The translations under genes were made by a program, and so were the position numbers. Shown here piece by piece: positions 14,358 to 22,831 of a stretch of 40,559 nt of DNA (position 1 is its first letter; each line of letters begins with the position of its first letter). The DNA is from JAGPCH01 sp039810605 (GTDB taxonomy: Bacteria; Bacteroidota; Ignavibacteria; Tepidaquicellales; Tepidaquicellaceae), in assembly GCA_039810605.1 (NCBI GenBank), contig JBDHXH010000023.1, positions 1 through 40,559 on the forward strand. The letters are read 5' to 3'. Below the pieces are notes generated by a model. That model did not search any database. It saw nothing but the letters and a program-made list of their open reading frames with translations, and had not been told where the DNA came from.

Positions 14358-15647
14358 TTGATAGAGACATCTAAACAGCCGGAAAAAACAATATTAGTCT
14401 GCTATTCAAACAGAAGAGATAAAAAAAACTTTCATCATGAAGAGTCTCTTAATGAATTGAAATTTCTTGCAGAGACTGCGGGAGCCCTGGTAGTGAAAAC
14501 TTTTTATCAGGAAAAAGATTCTTATGACCCCAGATTTATGATTGGAAAGGGCAAAGCTGATGAGATTGCAGAATTCGTCAATGAACAATCCATTCAACTT
14601 GTTATTTTTGAAAATGAACTTGCATATACGCAACTGCGAAACCTCGAACAGAAAATTAAATGCAAAATCATTGACAAGTCTAACCTCATTCTCGATATCT
14701 TTGCCGGCAACGCAAGAACTTCGCAGGCAAAACTGCAGGTAGAGCTTGCGCAGCTTGAATATTCACTGCCAAGGTTGACAAGACAATGGACCCACCTTTC
14801 AAAACAATTTGGAGGAATTGGCACAAAGGGACCCGGTGAAACGCAGATTGAAACAGACAGAAGATTAATTGGTACAAGGATTTCAGTATTGAAAGAGAAA
14901 CTTGTGAAGGTTGCCGAGCAAAGAAAGACACAGTCTGCAGAGAGAAGCAAGTTTTTCCGAATTTCACTTGTAGGATATACGAATGTAGGGAAATCAACTT
15001 TACTTAATACTCTGACCGACTCAAGAGTCTACGTTGAAAACAAACTCTTTGCGACGCTTGATACATCTACTAAGGCTTTGCAATTGTCCGTCAATGGGAA
15101 GAAGGAAAAGGTTTCAAAGTTTCCGAAAAAAGTTTTGATATCCGATACAGTTGGTTTTATCAGGAATCTTCCTCACAATCTGATCGAGTCATTCAAATCT
15201 ACATTGTCGGAGGTAGTAGAGTCAGATTTGCTGTTGCATGTGATAGATGTTTCAAATCCTGAATTCATGGAGCAAATGGAAGTTGTAAAAGATACGCTCG
15301 AAGAAATCGGAGCAGGGAATAAGGTAATCATTAATGTGTTTAACAAAGTTGATATGCTGGAAGATGCCGGTGTATTAAACTCTCTTAAGCATGAATTCAG
15401 AGATGCGATTTTTATTTCTGCGGAGAAAGGAATCAACATTAATTCTCTGCTTGAAAAGATCAAAGAAGAATTCAGTAAAGAAAATGTAGAGAAGATTATC
15501 AGGCTGAAGCCGGATGATCACAGGAAAGTCAGCATGATTTATAAACTTGCCGAAGTGAAAGAAGTCAAATATCTGAAAAAAAGTATAAAGGTTACTGTGA
15601 GAGCAAATGAAAAAAATTATTCAAAATTAAAAATGCTGCAGGAATAA
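14358..15647 (+). CDS. hflX: GTPase HflX, TTG start
   Basis: 429 residues. HflX N-terminal domain: DPRFMIGKGKADEI, IIDKSNLILDIFAGNARTSQAK, the coiled LQVELAQLEYSLPRL, and the Gly-rich loop FGGIGTKGPGETQIE, which is diagnostic. The G domain has G1 GYTNVGKST (206-214), G3 DTVGF, and G4 NKVD. HflX binds 50S subunits and splits stalled ribosomes, notably under heat stress. TTG at 14358 is the first possible start after the in-frame TGA at 14355. The C-terminus is short and basic. It is followed 55 bases later by the acyl-CoA dehydrogenase gene on the same strand. Confidence 0.95.
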   Translation: MIETSKQPEKTILVCYSNRRDKKNFHHEESLNELKFLAETAGALVVKTFYQEKDSYDPRFMIGKGKADEIAEFVNEQSIQLVIFENELAYTQLRNLEQKIKCKIIDKSNLILDIFAGNARTSQAKLQVELAQLEYSLPRLTRQWTHLSKQFGGIGTKGPGETQIETDRRLIGTRISVLKEKLVKVAEQRKTQSAERSKFFRISLVGYTNVGKSTLLNTLTDSRVYVENKLFATLDTSTKALQLSVNGKKEKVSKFPKKVLISDTVGFIRNLPHNLIESFKSTLSEVVESDLLLHVIDVSNPEFMEQMEVVKDTLEEIGAGNKVIINVFNKVDMLEDAGVLNSLKHEFRDAIFISAEKGININSLLEKIKEEFSKENVEKIIRLKPDDHRKVSMIYKLAEVKEVKYLKKSIKVTVRANEKNYSKLKMLQE

Positions 15648-15661
15648 CAACACTGCTCAAT

Positions 15662-15687
15662 TAGATAAATTAAATAGATAAATTAAA
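15662..15687. repeat. Perfect 13-base tandem duplication before the acyl-CoA dehydrogenase gene
   Basis: TAGATAAATTAAA is repeated exactly twice in tandem (15662-15674, 15675-15687), ending 15 bases before the ATG at 15703. It lies in the hflX to acyl-CoA dehydrogenase junction and could alter leader length or translation initiation. Confidence 0.9.
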
Positions 15688-15702
15688 CAAAATTAATATA
15701 GC

Positions 15703-16881
15703 ATGGAAACTGTAGGAACAAACAAAGGTGTAGACTATTATGACATTGACGAATTGCTTTCGGATGAAGAAAAATCTATAAGAGATACTGTGAGAGATTT
15801 TGTGAATGAAGAAGTAATTCCGATCATTGAGGAATACAATCAGGAGATGCAATTCCCGAAACAGCTCATTCCCAAGATGGCGGAACTCGGAATATTTGGT
15901 CCGACTCTTCCGCCGGAATACGGTGGAATGGGAATCAACAATATTGCGTATGGTCTCATAATGAGAGAACTGGAGCGTGGTGACAGCGGTGTTAGAAGTT
16001 TCGCGTCGGTCCAATCAGGTCTTGTTATGTATCCGATATATACCTTCGGAAGCGAAGAGCAGAAGAAAAAATATTTGCCGGAGCTTGCAAGGGGAGAGAT
16101 GATAGGATGTTTCGGACTTACGGAGCCTGACTTCGGAAGCAATCCCGGAGGAATGATAACTAAAGCAGAAAAGGTGAAAGACGGTTATGTATTAAACGGT
16201 GCAAAGATGTGGATAACAAACGGAACAATCGCCGACGTTGCTGTTGTCTGGGCAAAGTTGGACGGAAAGGTGAGAGGGTTTCTGGTTGATAAAGGTACAA
16301 AAGGATTTTCTGCACCGGAGATGAAGGGAAAACTTTCACTGCGGGCTTCAATTACTTCCGAGCTTGTGTTTGAAGATTGTCATATACCGGAAGCGAACCT
16401 GATGCCTAACAGCGGTGGATTGAAATCGCCGCTGATGTGTCTGACGCAGGCAAGATATGGAATTGCATGGGGAGCATTGGGGATGGCAATGGAATGTTAC
16501 AGCACGGCGCTTAACTACTCGCTTTCAAGAATTCAATTTGGAAAGCCCATAGCATCCTACCAGATCACACAGGAAAAGCTTGCATACATGCTTACCGAAA
16601 TTACAAAAGCGCAGCTACTATGTTTCCGTCTCGGTCAATTGAAAGATTCCGGCAAGATGCGTCCGCAGCAAGTTTCGCTCGCGAAGAGAAACAATTGCGA
16701 GATTGCAAAAAACATTGCCAGCATGGCAAGAGAAATGCTTGGAGCAAACGGAATACTTGACGAATATCCTGTGATGAGGCATCTCAATAACATAGAGTCG
16801 GTGAAGACTTATGAAGGCACTCACGAAATGCATACTTTGATTCTCGGTGAAGATGTAACCGGGATTGCAGCATTTGAATAA
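15703..16881 (+). CDS. gcdH: Acyl-CoA dehydrogenase, glutaryl-CoA dehydrogenase-like
   Basis: 392 residues, full length. Signature pieces of the glutaryl-CoA dehydrogenase subgroup appear in order: RSFASVQSGLVMYPIYTFGSEEQKKKYLPELA, read here as RSFASVQSGL then VMYPIYTFGSE; the FAD-contacting CFGLTEPDFGSNPGG; WITNG; ARYGIAWGALG; and the C-terminal VKTYEGTHEMHTLILG, whose Glu371 is the expected catalytic base. It would oxidise glutaryl-CoA to crotonyl-CoA in lysine/tryptophan/aromatic degradation, passing electrons to ETF. Electron transfer flavoprotein genes are not in the window. Substrate assignment rests on motif resemblance; a branched or short-chain acyl-CoA substrate remains possible. 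ATG start after a 13-base tandem repeat. Confidence 0.88.
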   Translation: METVGTNKGVDYYDIDELLSDEEKSIRDTVRDFVNEEVIPIIEEYNQEMQFPKQLIPKMAELGIFGPTLPPEYGGMGINNIAYGLIMRELERGDSGVRSFASVQSGLVMYPIYTFGSEEQKKKYLPELARGEMIGCFGLTEPDFGSNPGGMITKAEKVKDGYVLNGAKMWITNGTIADVAVVWAKLDGKVRGFLVDKGTKGFSAPEMKGKLSLRASITSELVFEDCHIPEANLMPNSGGLKSPLMCLTQARYGIAWGALGMAMECYSTALNYSLSRIQFGKPIASYQITQEKLAYMLTEITKAQLLCFRLGQLKDSGKMRPQQVSLAKRNNCEIAKNIASMAREMLGANGILDEYPVMRHLNNIESVKTYEGTHEMHTLILGEDVTGIAAFE

Positions 16882-16911
16882 GAAAAATTATTATCCATTA
16901 TTTTCCAATAG

Positions 16912-18138
16912 ATGAAGACATTTGACATTCCGGTTTTTTACCGAAGCCCGGTAATTTCAAAGATAAAACATTCACGCAAAGCAAACGATCCCCGCAAGAA
17001 GGACTATGCTCCGACAGAATTGAATTTTGGTTCTGTAATATTTTATATCGCCCGGCATTTTGGTTTTTGCTATGGTGTAGAAAACGCGATTGAGATTTCT
17101 TACAGAGCGATTGAAGAGAATCCCGATAAGAGAATTTTCCTGCTAAGCGAAATGATACATAATTCGGATGTGAACGAGGATCTGACGAGAAGGGGAGTAA
17201 AGTTTGTGATGAATACCGATGGCAGAAAGTTCGTTGACTGGAATGAACTCAATGCAGATGACATAATAATCATTCCGGCATTCGGGACAACACTTGAGAT
17301 AGAAAACAAACTTTCAGAGAGAGGGATAAGTCCGCTGAAATATAATACGACGTGTCCTTTTGTGGAGAAAGTCTGGAATCGCGCTGAAACTCTCGGGAAG
17401 ACGGGATTTACCGTGATTGTTCACGGGAAATATAAACATGAAGAGACACGGGCAACCTTCTCGCATAGCAAGGAATCTGCCCCGACACTTATTGTAAGGG
17501 ACATTGATGAGGCGAAAAGGCTCGGTGAAATTATTCTTGCAGATGACCGGAAATCTTTTTTTGATTCATTCGAAGATAAACATTCAAAGAACTTTATTCC
17601 CGAAATTCATCTTGAAAAAATTGGAGTCGTAAATCAGACCACCATGCTTGCGACAGAGACCCAAGCCATTGCTGATTATCTCCGGAAAATAATGATTGAG
17701 AAATTCGGCGAGGAAAATATTTCAAAACATTTTGCGGACACGCGGGATACATTGTGCTACGCGACACATGACAACCAGCGCGCGACTTTAGGGCTGCTTG
17801 AGATGAACGCGGATTTGGCAATAGTAGTGGGAGGATATAACAGCTCCAATACTTCTCATATTGTCGAGCTCTGTTCAGAAAAACTTCCCACATATTTCAT
17901 TTCATCTGCAGATAAAATTCTTTCAAAAAATCTAATCAGCCATTTTGATTTGAGTGCTAATAAGGAAATAACAACCGAAAGTTTTCTTCCACCGAAAGAG
18001 CCGGTCAGAATTATTCTGACAAGCGGAGCTTCGTGTCCCGATTCGATTGTGGATGAAGTCCTTAGGAAAATTCTATCCTATTTTGAAAATACAATAAGCA
18101 TTGAAAGTGTAATAAAAGAATTTACAGAAACTGCATGA
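16912..18138 (+). CDS. ispH: 4-hydroxy-3-methylbut-2-enyl diphosphate reductase, long plant/cyanobacterial type
   Basis: 408 residues, about 90 longer than the E. coli type. The three iron-sulfur cluster cysteines are Cys53 (HFGFCYGVENA), Cys148 (NTTCPFVEKVWNRAE) and Cys375 (TSGASCPDSIVDEVL). HGKYKHEET and DTLCYATHDNQRA match the cyanobacterial/plastid subgroup rather than the short proteobacterial form. It catalyses the last step of the MEP isoprenoid pathway, giving IPP and DMAPP. The 45-residue N-terminal segment before the core is shorter than a plastid transit peptide and is typical for this subgroup. It starts 30 bases after the acyl-CoA dehydrogenase gene, and its stop codon overlaps the next ATG (ATGA). 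Confidence 0.95.
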   Translation: MKTFDIPVFYRSPVISKIKHSRKANDPRKKDYAPTELNFGSVIFYIARHFGFCYGVENAIEISYRAIEENPDKRIFLLSEMIHNSDVNEDLTRRGVKFVMNTDGRKFVDWNELNADDIIIIPAFGTTLEIENKLSERGISPLKYNTTCPFVEKVWNRAETLGKTGFTVIVHGKYKHEETRATFSHSKESAPTLIVRDIDEAKRLGEIILADDRKSFFDSFEDKHSKNFIPEIHLEKIGVVNQTTMLATETQAIADYLRKIMIEKFGEENISKHFADTRDTLCYATHDNQRATLGLLEMNADLAIVVGGYNSSNTSHIVELCSEKLPTYFISSADKILSKNLISHFDLSANKEITTESFLPPKEPVRIILTSGASCPDSIVDEVLRKILSYFENTISIESVIKEFTETA

Positions 18139-18293
18139 GCATCTGGAGAGTCATATTGTGCATTATTCTTCCACCGCTTGCCGTGCTGGATAAAGGTTGC
18201 GGTTCAATTCTGATCGTTACAATCCTTACATTCATTGGATGGGTGCCGGGCGTAATAGCTGCGCTTGTCATCCTCAATAAGAATGAAAGATAA
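18135..18293 (+). CDS. Pmp3/YqaE (UPF0057) family small membrane protein
   Basis: 52 residues: begins MSIWRVILCIILPPLAVLDKGC and ends in a second hydrophobic helix (FIGWVPGVIAALVILNK) and a charged tail. The layout of two helices with ILPPLAV and TFIGWVPGVIAAL matches the Pmp3/YqaE/RCI2 proteolipid family, which in yeast and plants modulates membrane potential under salt or cold stress; bacterial roles are poorly known. The ATG overlaps the ispH stop codon (ATGA), so translation is probably coupled. The protein is short enough to be missed by length-limited gene callers. Confidence 0.9.
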   Translation: MSIWRVILCIILPPLAVLDKGCGSILIVTILTFIGWVPGVIAALVILNKNER

Positions 18294-18338
18294 AATCTTT
18301 ACGCCCACTGCATTCTGATTTCGTTGATGAAATTAATC

Positions 18339-18374
18339 AAAAAAAAACCTCACCGGCGGATTTGTGGTGAGGTT
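18339..18374 (-). terminator. Rho-independent terminator after the deoxyhypusine-synthase-like gene
   Basis: AACCTCACC at 18346-18354 pairs with GGTGAGGTT at 18366-18374. On the minus strand the stem is followed by a run of T (plus-strand A run to 18347). It lies between converging genes. Confidence 0.88.
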
Positions 18375-18401
18375 AAATGTTTCAACATAGAAAACTATTT
18401 G

Positions 18402-19439
18402 TCAGGCTTCTATATTTTCCTTTAAAAACATTTTCTGAAATTCTCTCTTCGATCTGTTTTTCCAATTGCCCTTATGAAATGCATATCCCGCGATGAGCGG
18501 CATTGCGATTGTTGCTTCGCAATAAATCATTTGCTCATAAGTCATGTCAACCTTTCCCCACGAACTCGCTTCCTTAAGAGTTGATCCGGATAATGCGCCG
18601 TCACGGTCATCGGCAACGGTGATTTGAATCGCATACTTGTGCATCGGAACTTCCTTGTTCAGAATTTCTGCGGCGACAACAGTGTCTTGCGCAAAGTTCT
18701 TGGGAACTCCTCCGCCAACCATGAATAATCCGGTCTCAAAAGCTTCAAGTTTTATTTTCGTAAGCTCAAGAAAATCCTTTGCCGAATCTATTGAAACATT
18801 CGAATCGGGATTGTTCCACTGATGGTGCACAAATCCGAAGCCTGCCGAACAATCAGAAAATGCAGGAACAAAAATTGGAACATTATTTTCGTAGGCTGCA
18901 AGCACTACAGAATCCTTGTTCTTTCCATTCTTTGAAAGATACTCGCCCATGTGCCAGATGAATTCACGCGATGAATAAGGACGCCTTTCAAGTGAATCAC
19001 AGATCTTTGCAATTGTCATATCACATTCACGTAAATCTTCTTCGTCAATGTATGTATCGTAAATTCTGTCAATCATTAATTCACGCAACACGTTATCGTC
19101 AACAAACTGCGAGCCCTTATAATGCTTGAATCCCAGCCCCTCAAAGAAATCCTGGTCTACCATGATCGCGCCGGTCGAGACTATCGCATCAACCATATTA
19201 TTCCTGATCATGTCAACAACAACATTCTTGAGTCCCGCGGAAAATAATGATCCTGCAAGACAAAGCATCACAGAACAATTTTTATCCGCAAGCATCATGT
19301 CATAATACTTAGCAGCAATTGCAAGATCGCGCGAGGAAAATGCCATGTTGTGCATGTCTTCAACGAGAGAGATGACATTGTGTTTTTTTATGTCTATATG
19401 CTGAATGGTCTCCTTAAGATAATCCTTTTTTGTTTTCAT
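18402..19439 (-). CDS. Deoxyhypusine synthase family protein
   Basis: 345 residues, close to eukaryotic/archaeal deoxyhypusine synthase. Visible family features: the NAD-binding CLAGSLFSAGLKNVVVDMI, VDAIVSTGA, VPIFVPAFSDCSAGFGF, MVGGGVPKNFAQDT, and SGSTLKEASSWGKV, where Lys296 in SWGK corresponds to the catalytic lysine that forms the enzyme-imine intermediate. In eukaryotes the enzyme moves a butylamine group from spermidine to eIF5A; bacteria lack eIF5A, and bacterial members have been linked to homospermidine or related polyamine chemistry. The intact active-site lysine argues for a working aminobutyl transferase of unknown acceptor. ATG start. It follows glgA by 159 bases and has its own terminator. 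Confidence 0.9.
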   Translation of the reverse strand: MKTKKDYLKETIQHIDIKKHNVISLVEDMHNMAFSSRDLAIAAKYYDMMLADKNCSVMLCLAGSLFSAGLKNVVVDMIRNNMVDAIVSTGAIMVDQDFFEGLGFKHYKGSQFVDDNVLRELMIDRIYDTYIDEEDLRECDMTIAKICDSLERRPYSSREFIWHMGEYLSKNGKNKDSVVLAAYENNVPIFVPAFSDCSAGFGFVHHQWNNPDSNVSIDSAKDFLELTKIKLEAFETGLFMVGGGVPKNFAQDTVVAAEILNKEVPMHKYAIQITVADDRDGALSGSTLKEASSWGKVDMTYEQMIYCEATIAMPLIAGYAFHKGNWKNRSKREFQKMFLKENIEA

Positions 19440-19598
19440 TGTTCAAATGTTGTTTTATGAAATTAATATATAGATTACGATTGAGTTAAAAAATGTAAGA
19501 CGCTGAATATTCTTAATGATTTTAAACAAATGATTATGAATCAACAAATCCGATTCAGACAACGTTCAAACGATATTGGCAAGATTTGAGAAATTGTA

Positions 19599-21095
19599 CT
19601 ATCCGCTTTTCTGTTCGCTTATGCTGCGATATAGTTTTATATACTCATCGGCTGAATGCTTCCATGAAAAATCTTCTTTCATACCTCTTTGCATAATCTG
19701 TTTCCAGATTTTTTTTTCTTTGAACATAAATACCGCGCGTTCAATTGCAGAATACAATGCCGAAGGCGAGCTTTCTTCAAATGAAAACCCGTTTCCCTTC
19801 TCGTCAAATTCGTGATAATCTTTGACGGTGTCAGCCAGACCTCCTGTCTTCCTCACGATTGGTATGGTTCCGTAATTCAGACTGTACATCTGATTCAGCC
19901 CGCACGGCTCATAATGTGAAGGCATCAAAAACATGTCGGAGCCTGCAGTAATGAAATGTGCAAGCTTGTTATTATAGCCGATGTATGTATTCACTTTTTC
20001 AGGATGATGTGCCGCAAGAGCTTTGAAAAAATCTTCCGTTGCGGTCTCTCCGCTTCCCAAAACCAGAAGTTGCAATGGAAGCTTCATTAACTGCTCTGCA
20101 ACCGGAGACAGTAAATCAAATCCTTTCTGCGAGGCAAAGCGCGAGATAATGCCGATTACAGGAACGTCTTCATCGTAAGTCAATTCAGCTTCTTTCAACA
20201 AATCCATCTTGCATTGCTTCTTGCCCGCAATATTCTTCTTTGAGTAATTGCTTGGGATAAATTTGTCTGTCTTTGGATTCCACAATGTCGTATCAATTCC
20301 ATTCAGTACACCGAACAAATTATCTTTGCGGACTGAAAGAACACCTTCCATTCCTGCGCCGAATTCCTTTGTCTGAATTTCGTTGGCGTAAGTTGGGCTT
20401 ACGGTCGAAATTATTTCCGAATAAAGAATTCCGGCTTTGAGAAAACAGAAGTTGCCGTCAAATTCCAGCGGACCTCCCGGATAAAATTTGGAATACGAAA
20501 GTCCCGAATTGTAAAGCGCATTTCTCGAGAACCTTCCCTGATAGCCGATGTTATGAATCGTTAAAATCGTCTTTGTGTTTTCAAAAAGTTTGTCCCAGCG
20601 GTAGTTAGTTTTCAGATAAACTGGAATGAGAGCAGTCTGCCAGTCATTGCAATGAACTACATCAGGAGAAAATTTCAGTCTCTGTAATGTTTCAATCACT
20701 GCAATTTGAAAAAGTATGAACCGTTCATCTTCATCCGGATCGTTTGTGTAAGGCATTTCCCTGTGAAAATAGACAGGGCAATTGATGAAATATACTTCAA
20801 CTTCTGATTCCGGGAGTTTTGACTTTTGGATATTGAATGAAATATTTTTTTCACCAACTTTGACGGTGATGTCTCCGAATTCGGAAACCGGTTCGATCTT
20901 GTGCAGCTCTGTTTTTATTCCTCCGTAAAGAGGGAGAAACACTTTCACATCGCACCCATCTCTTGCAAGAGATTTTGGAAGCGAGCCAACTACATCACCA
21001 AGTCCGCCTGTCTTTACAAACGGAAAACATTCCGAAGCGATAAATGCTATTTTCAAAAAATTTTTTTTGAATAGATCAGATTTGTGTTTATTCAA
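19599..21095 (-). CDS. glgA: Glycogen synthase, GT5 family, TTG start
   Basis: 498 residues. The N-terminal ADP-glucose-binding motif is KTGGLGDV (Lys28 to Val35) preceded by IAFIASECFPFV. HCNDWQTALIP, HNIGYQGRFSR, the catalytic-region phrase SRFASQKGFDLL, and MPSHYEPCGLNQMYSLNYGTIPIVRKTGGLADTV near the C-terminus are all as expected. It adds glucose from ADP-glucose to alpha-1,4-glucan. The start is TTG at 21095, supported by a GAGGAG Shine-Dalgarno 6 bases upstream (21102-21107) and by the absence of any nearby in-frame ATG. No glgB, glgC or glgP is in the window. The upstream same-strand gene encodes an esterase-like protein. Confidence 0.96.
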   Translation of the reverse strand: MNKHKSDLFKKNFLKIAFIASECFPFVKTGGLGDVVGSLPKSLARDGCDVKVFLPLYGGIKTELHKIEPVSEFGDITVKVGEKNISFNIQKSKLPESEVEVYFINCPVYFHREMPYTNDPDEDERFILFQIAVIETLQRLKFSPDVVHCNDWQTALIPVYLKTNYRWDKLFENTKTILTIHNIGYQGRFSRNALYNSGLSYSKFYPGGPLEFDGNFCFLKAGILYSEIISTVSPTYANEIQTKEFGAGMEGVLSVRKDNLFGVLNGIDTTLWNPKTDKFIPSNYSKKNIAGKKQCKMDLLKEAELTYDEDVPVIGIISRFASQKGFDLLSPVAEQLMKLPLQLLVLGSGETATEDFFKALAAHHPEKVNTYIGYNNKLAHFITAGSDMFLMPSHYEPCGLNQMYSLNYGTIPIVRKTGGLADTVKDYHEFDEKGNGFSFEESSPSALYSAIERAVFMFKEKKIWKQIMQRGMKEDFSWKHSADEYIKLYRSISEQKSG

Positions 21096-21101
21096 TAATG
21101 A

Positions 21102-21107
21102 CTCCTC
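21102..21107 (-). promoter_or_regulatory. Shine-Dalgarno site fixing the TTG start of glgA
   Basis: The minus strand reads GAGGAG six bases before TTG at 21095. This is one of few strong sites in the window and decides the start. Confidence 0.7.
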
Positions 21108-21168
21108 ATCATCATCACATTGAGATGCTAAAGTGAAATTAGTAATGACAACCGAATCATAACTTTAA

Positions 21169-21900
21169 TCAGAACTTTGTTCCAATGACATAAGGAAGCA
21201 TTTGTCTCCATGTAGGCCAGTCGTGATGAACATCGTGTCCCCAAAGCTCGAGATCGTTCGGGACATTCTTGTCGTTCAGAATTTCCGAAAGAGTAACTGA
21301 TGCCTTAGGGTTTTCATAATTACCCTGTCCGGTCAGAATATGAATGTGGTTGCTCTTCCTCATTTGACCAAGAACATTTTCATCTGAAAGATTAGACAGA
21401 TAAGCAACCGGCGAATTAAAATATGTATAGTCGTCCTTGTGACCTTTTGAATAATCATCAAGATCATAAGAGCCGCTCATTGCAATTGTACCGTGGATGA
21501 GATCGGGACGTTTGAAGAAAATATTTGCGGAGTGAAGAGCTCCAAGCGATGCTCCTGATGTGATTATCTGTGCTTCATTATTGCAGTCGCGCTGAATGTA
21601 AGGAACGACTTCATTGTAAACATACTCATTAAACTGATGGTGCCGGAGTGATTTCTGACTCGGATGAAGTTCATCATTAAGCCAACTCTCATTGTTAATG
21701 CTGTTAATCGAATAAACTTTACAGATGCCTGCTTCAATAAAGGGTTTCAATTCATCAATCAGCATAAATCTTTCGTACTCAAGGAAGTCCGCTGCAGCAG
21801 TTGGAAACAACAGCAATGCAAATCCATAATGCCCGTAAGCAACAATATCCATGTCCTTTTGCAGAACAGGACTGAACCATTTTGTGATTTCTCGTCTCAT
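21169..21900 (-). CDS. Esterase-like alpha/beta hydrolase
   Basis: 243 residues. The nucleophile elbow is SGASLGAL, in the GxSxG form, with Ser in GASLG. The N-terminus begins with ITKWFSPVLQKDMDIVAYGHYG and FALLLFPTAAADF, and the C-terminus has DVHHDWPTWRQMLPYVIG, supplying the likely catalytic His and resembling the esterase D/COG4947-type hydrolases. No signal peptide, so probably cytoplasmic. Natural substrate unknown. It precedes glgA by 73 bases on the same strand, so co-transcription is plausible, but a role in glycogen metabolism is only suggested by position. ATG start at 21900. Confidence 0.82.
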   Translation of the reverse strand: MRREITKWFSPVLQKDMDIVAYGHYGFALLLFPTAAADFLEYERFMLIDELKPFIEAGICKVYSINSINNESWLNDELHPSQKSLRHHQFNEYVYNEVVPYIQRDCNNEAQIITSGASLGALHSANIFFKRPDLIHGTIAMSGSYDLDDYSKGHKDDYTYFNSPVAYLSNLSDENVLGQMRKSNHIHILTGQGNYENPKASVTLSEILNDKNVPNDLELWGHDVHHDWPTWRQMLPYVIGTKF

Positions 21901-22270
21901 TTATTTTTTGTTTAGGAAGTTTATGTTGGGACTTACAAAATACTGAATATATGATTCAAATATAAGACGAATTTTTTGCTGCTTGTGAAAAAATGTGAAA
22001 GTATTGAAAACAGTAACAGAGAAATTTCGGCGAGAACATATATGTTGAATTTCGATTTGCCTACTATTTACCGTTATTTTCCGCCAAGTTAAGATACTAC
22101 CCCCGGTATTAATTGAACGTAAGTTGGTCATCACAAATAGAAACAGTTGAATTGAATCCTACATTTAGTTCGATTTAAATTTTTTTATTTTACAATGAGG
22201 AAATATTTTTGTTATGAAATCATTATAAAAGAAGAAAGATTGAATTTCATAAAACAAAATTAAAACACAC
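21901..22270. other. 370-base divergent intergenic region
   Basis: It separates the minus-strand esterase gene from the plus-strand DUF2231-like gene and should contain their promoters. The right half is very AT-rich. A minus-strand frame of 77 codons is open here but its composition (His/Arg/Ile-rich, no motif) looks non-coding. I see no terminator, riboswitch or repeat. Confidence 0.5.
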
Positions 22271-22813
22271 ATGTTGAATTCCGCACATCTGCACCTTGTA
22301 TTAAATCACGTTCCGATTATAGGAACTGCACTGGCGTTGTTTGTATTAATTGTGGGACTAATCCGAAAAAGCGATGAAGTTAAAAAAGTAAGCATGCTGC
22401 TGATGCTCGTTACTGCGCTGCTCACTATCCCTGTTTATATTTCAGGCAATAGCGCCGAAGGAAAGATTGAAGGAAATTATGAAGACGTTGATGAGACGTT
22501 TATTGAAATACACGAAGATTTTGCCTTGTATAGTTTCATTGTCATGGATGTAATTGGCGCGGCGGCGATTCTTATTATGCTGTTGTACAAGAAACAAAAG
22601 CCTCTTCCGAATTCTATTGCATACCTGATGCTGATTCTTATGCTCATAGTCAGTGCAATGATGGGTTACACAGCAACAATGGGAGCAAGGATTCACCATC
22701 CTGAAGTTCGAGAAGACAGGCTGCCATGGGAAACCAAAACGGAAAAAGTAGAAATAAAAAACAAAGACAACTCAAAAACTGACAGCAGCAAAGGAGAAGA
22801 TGATGGCAATTAG
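22271..22813 (+). CDS. Four-helix membrane protein, DUF2231-like
   Basis: 180 residues. Four hydrophobic segments lie at about 10-30, 40-58, 83-105 and 113-135. The first is preceded by HLHLVLNHVPIIG, a His-rich start typical of DUF2231-type membrane proteins; conserved-looking His residues also occur before helix 3 (EIHEDFALYSF) and after helix 4 (ARIHHPE), suggesting possible haem or metal binding (inference). The C-terminal 35 residues are a highly charged Lys/Asp/Ser tail, probably disordered. Function unknown. It converges with the rluD-like gene, with 18 bases between the stops. Confidence 0.75.
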   Translation: MLNSAHLHLVLNHVPIIGTALALFVLIVGLIRKSDEVKKVSMLLMLVTALLTIPVYISGNSAEGKIEGNYEDVDETFIEIHEDFALYSFIVMDVIGAAAILIMLLYKKQKPLPNSIAYLMLILMLIVSAMMGYTATMGARIHHPEVREDRLPWETKTEKVEIKNKDNSKTDSSKGEDDGN

Positions 22814-22831
22814 GATTGATGCATTCATATA

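Noticed and set aside
21901..22134. Minus-strand frame of 77 codons before the esterase gene
   Set aside because: No motif, atypical composition for this genome, and it occupies the divergent promoter region.
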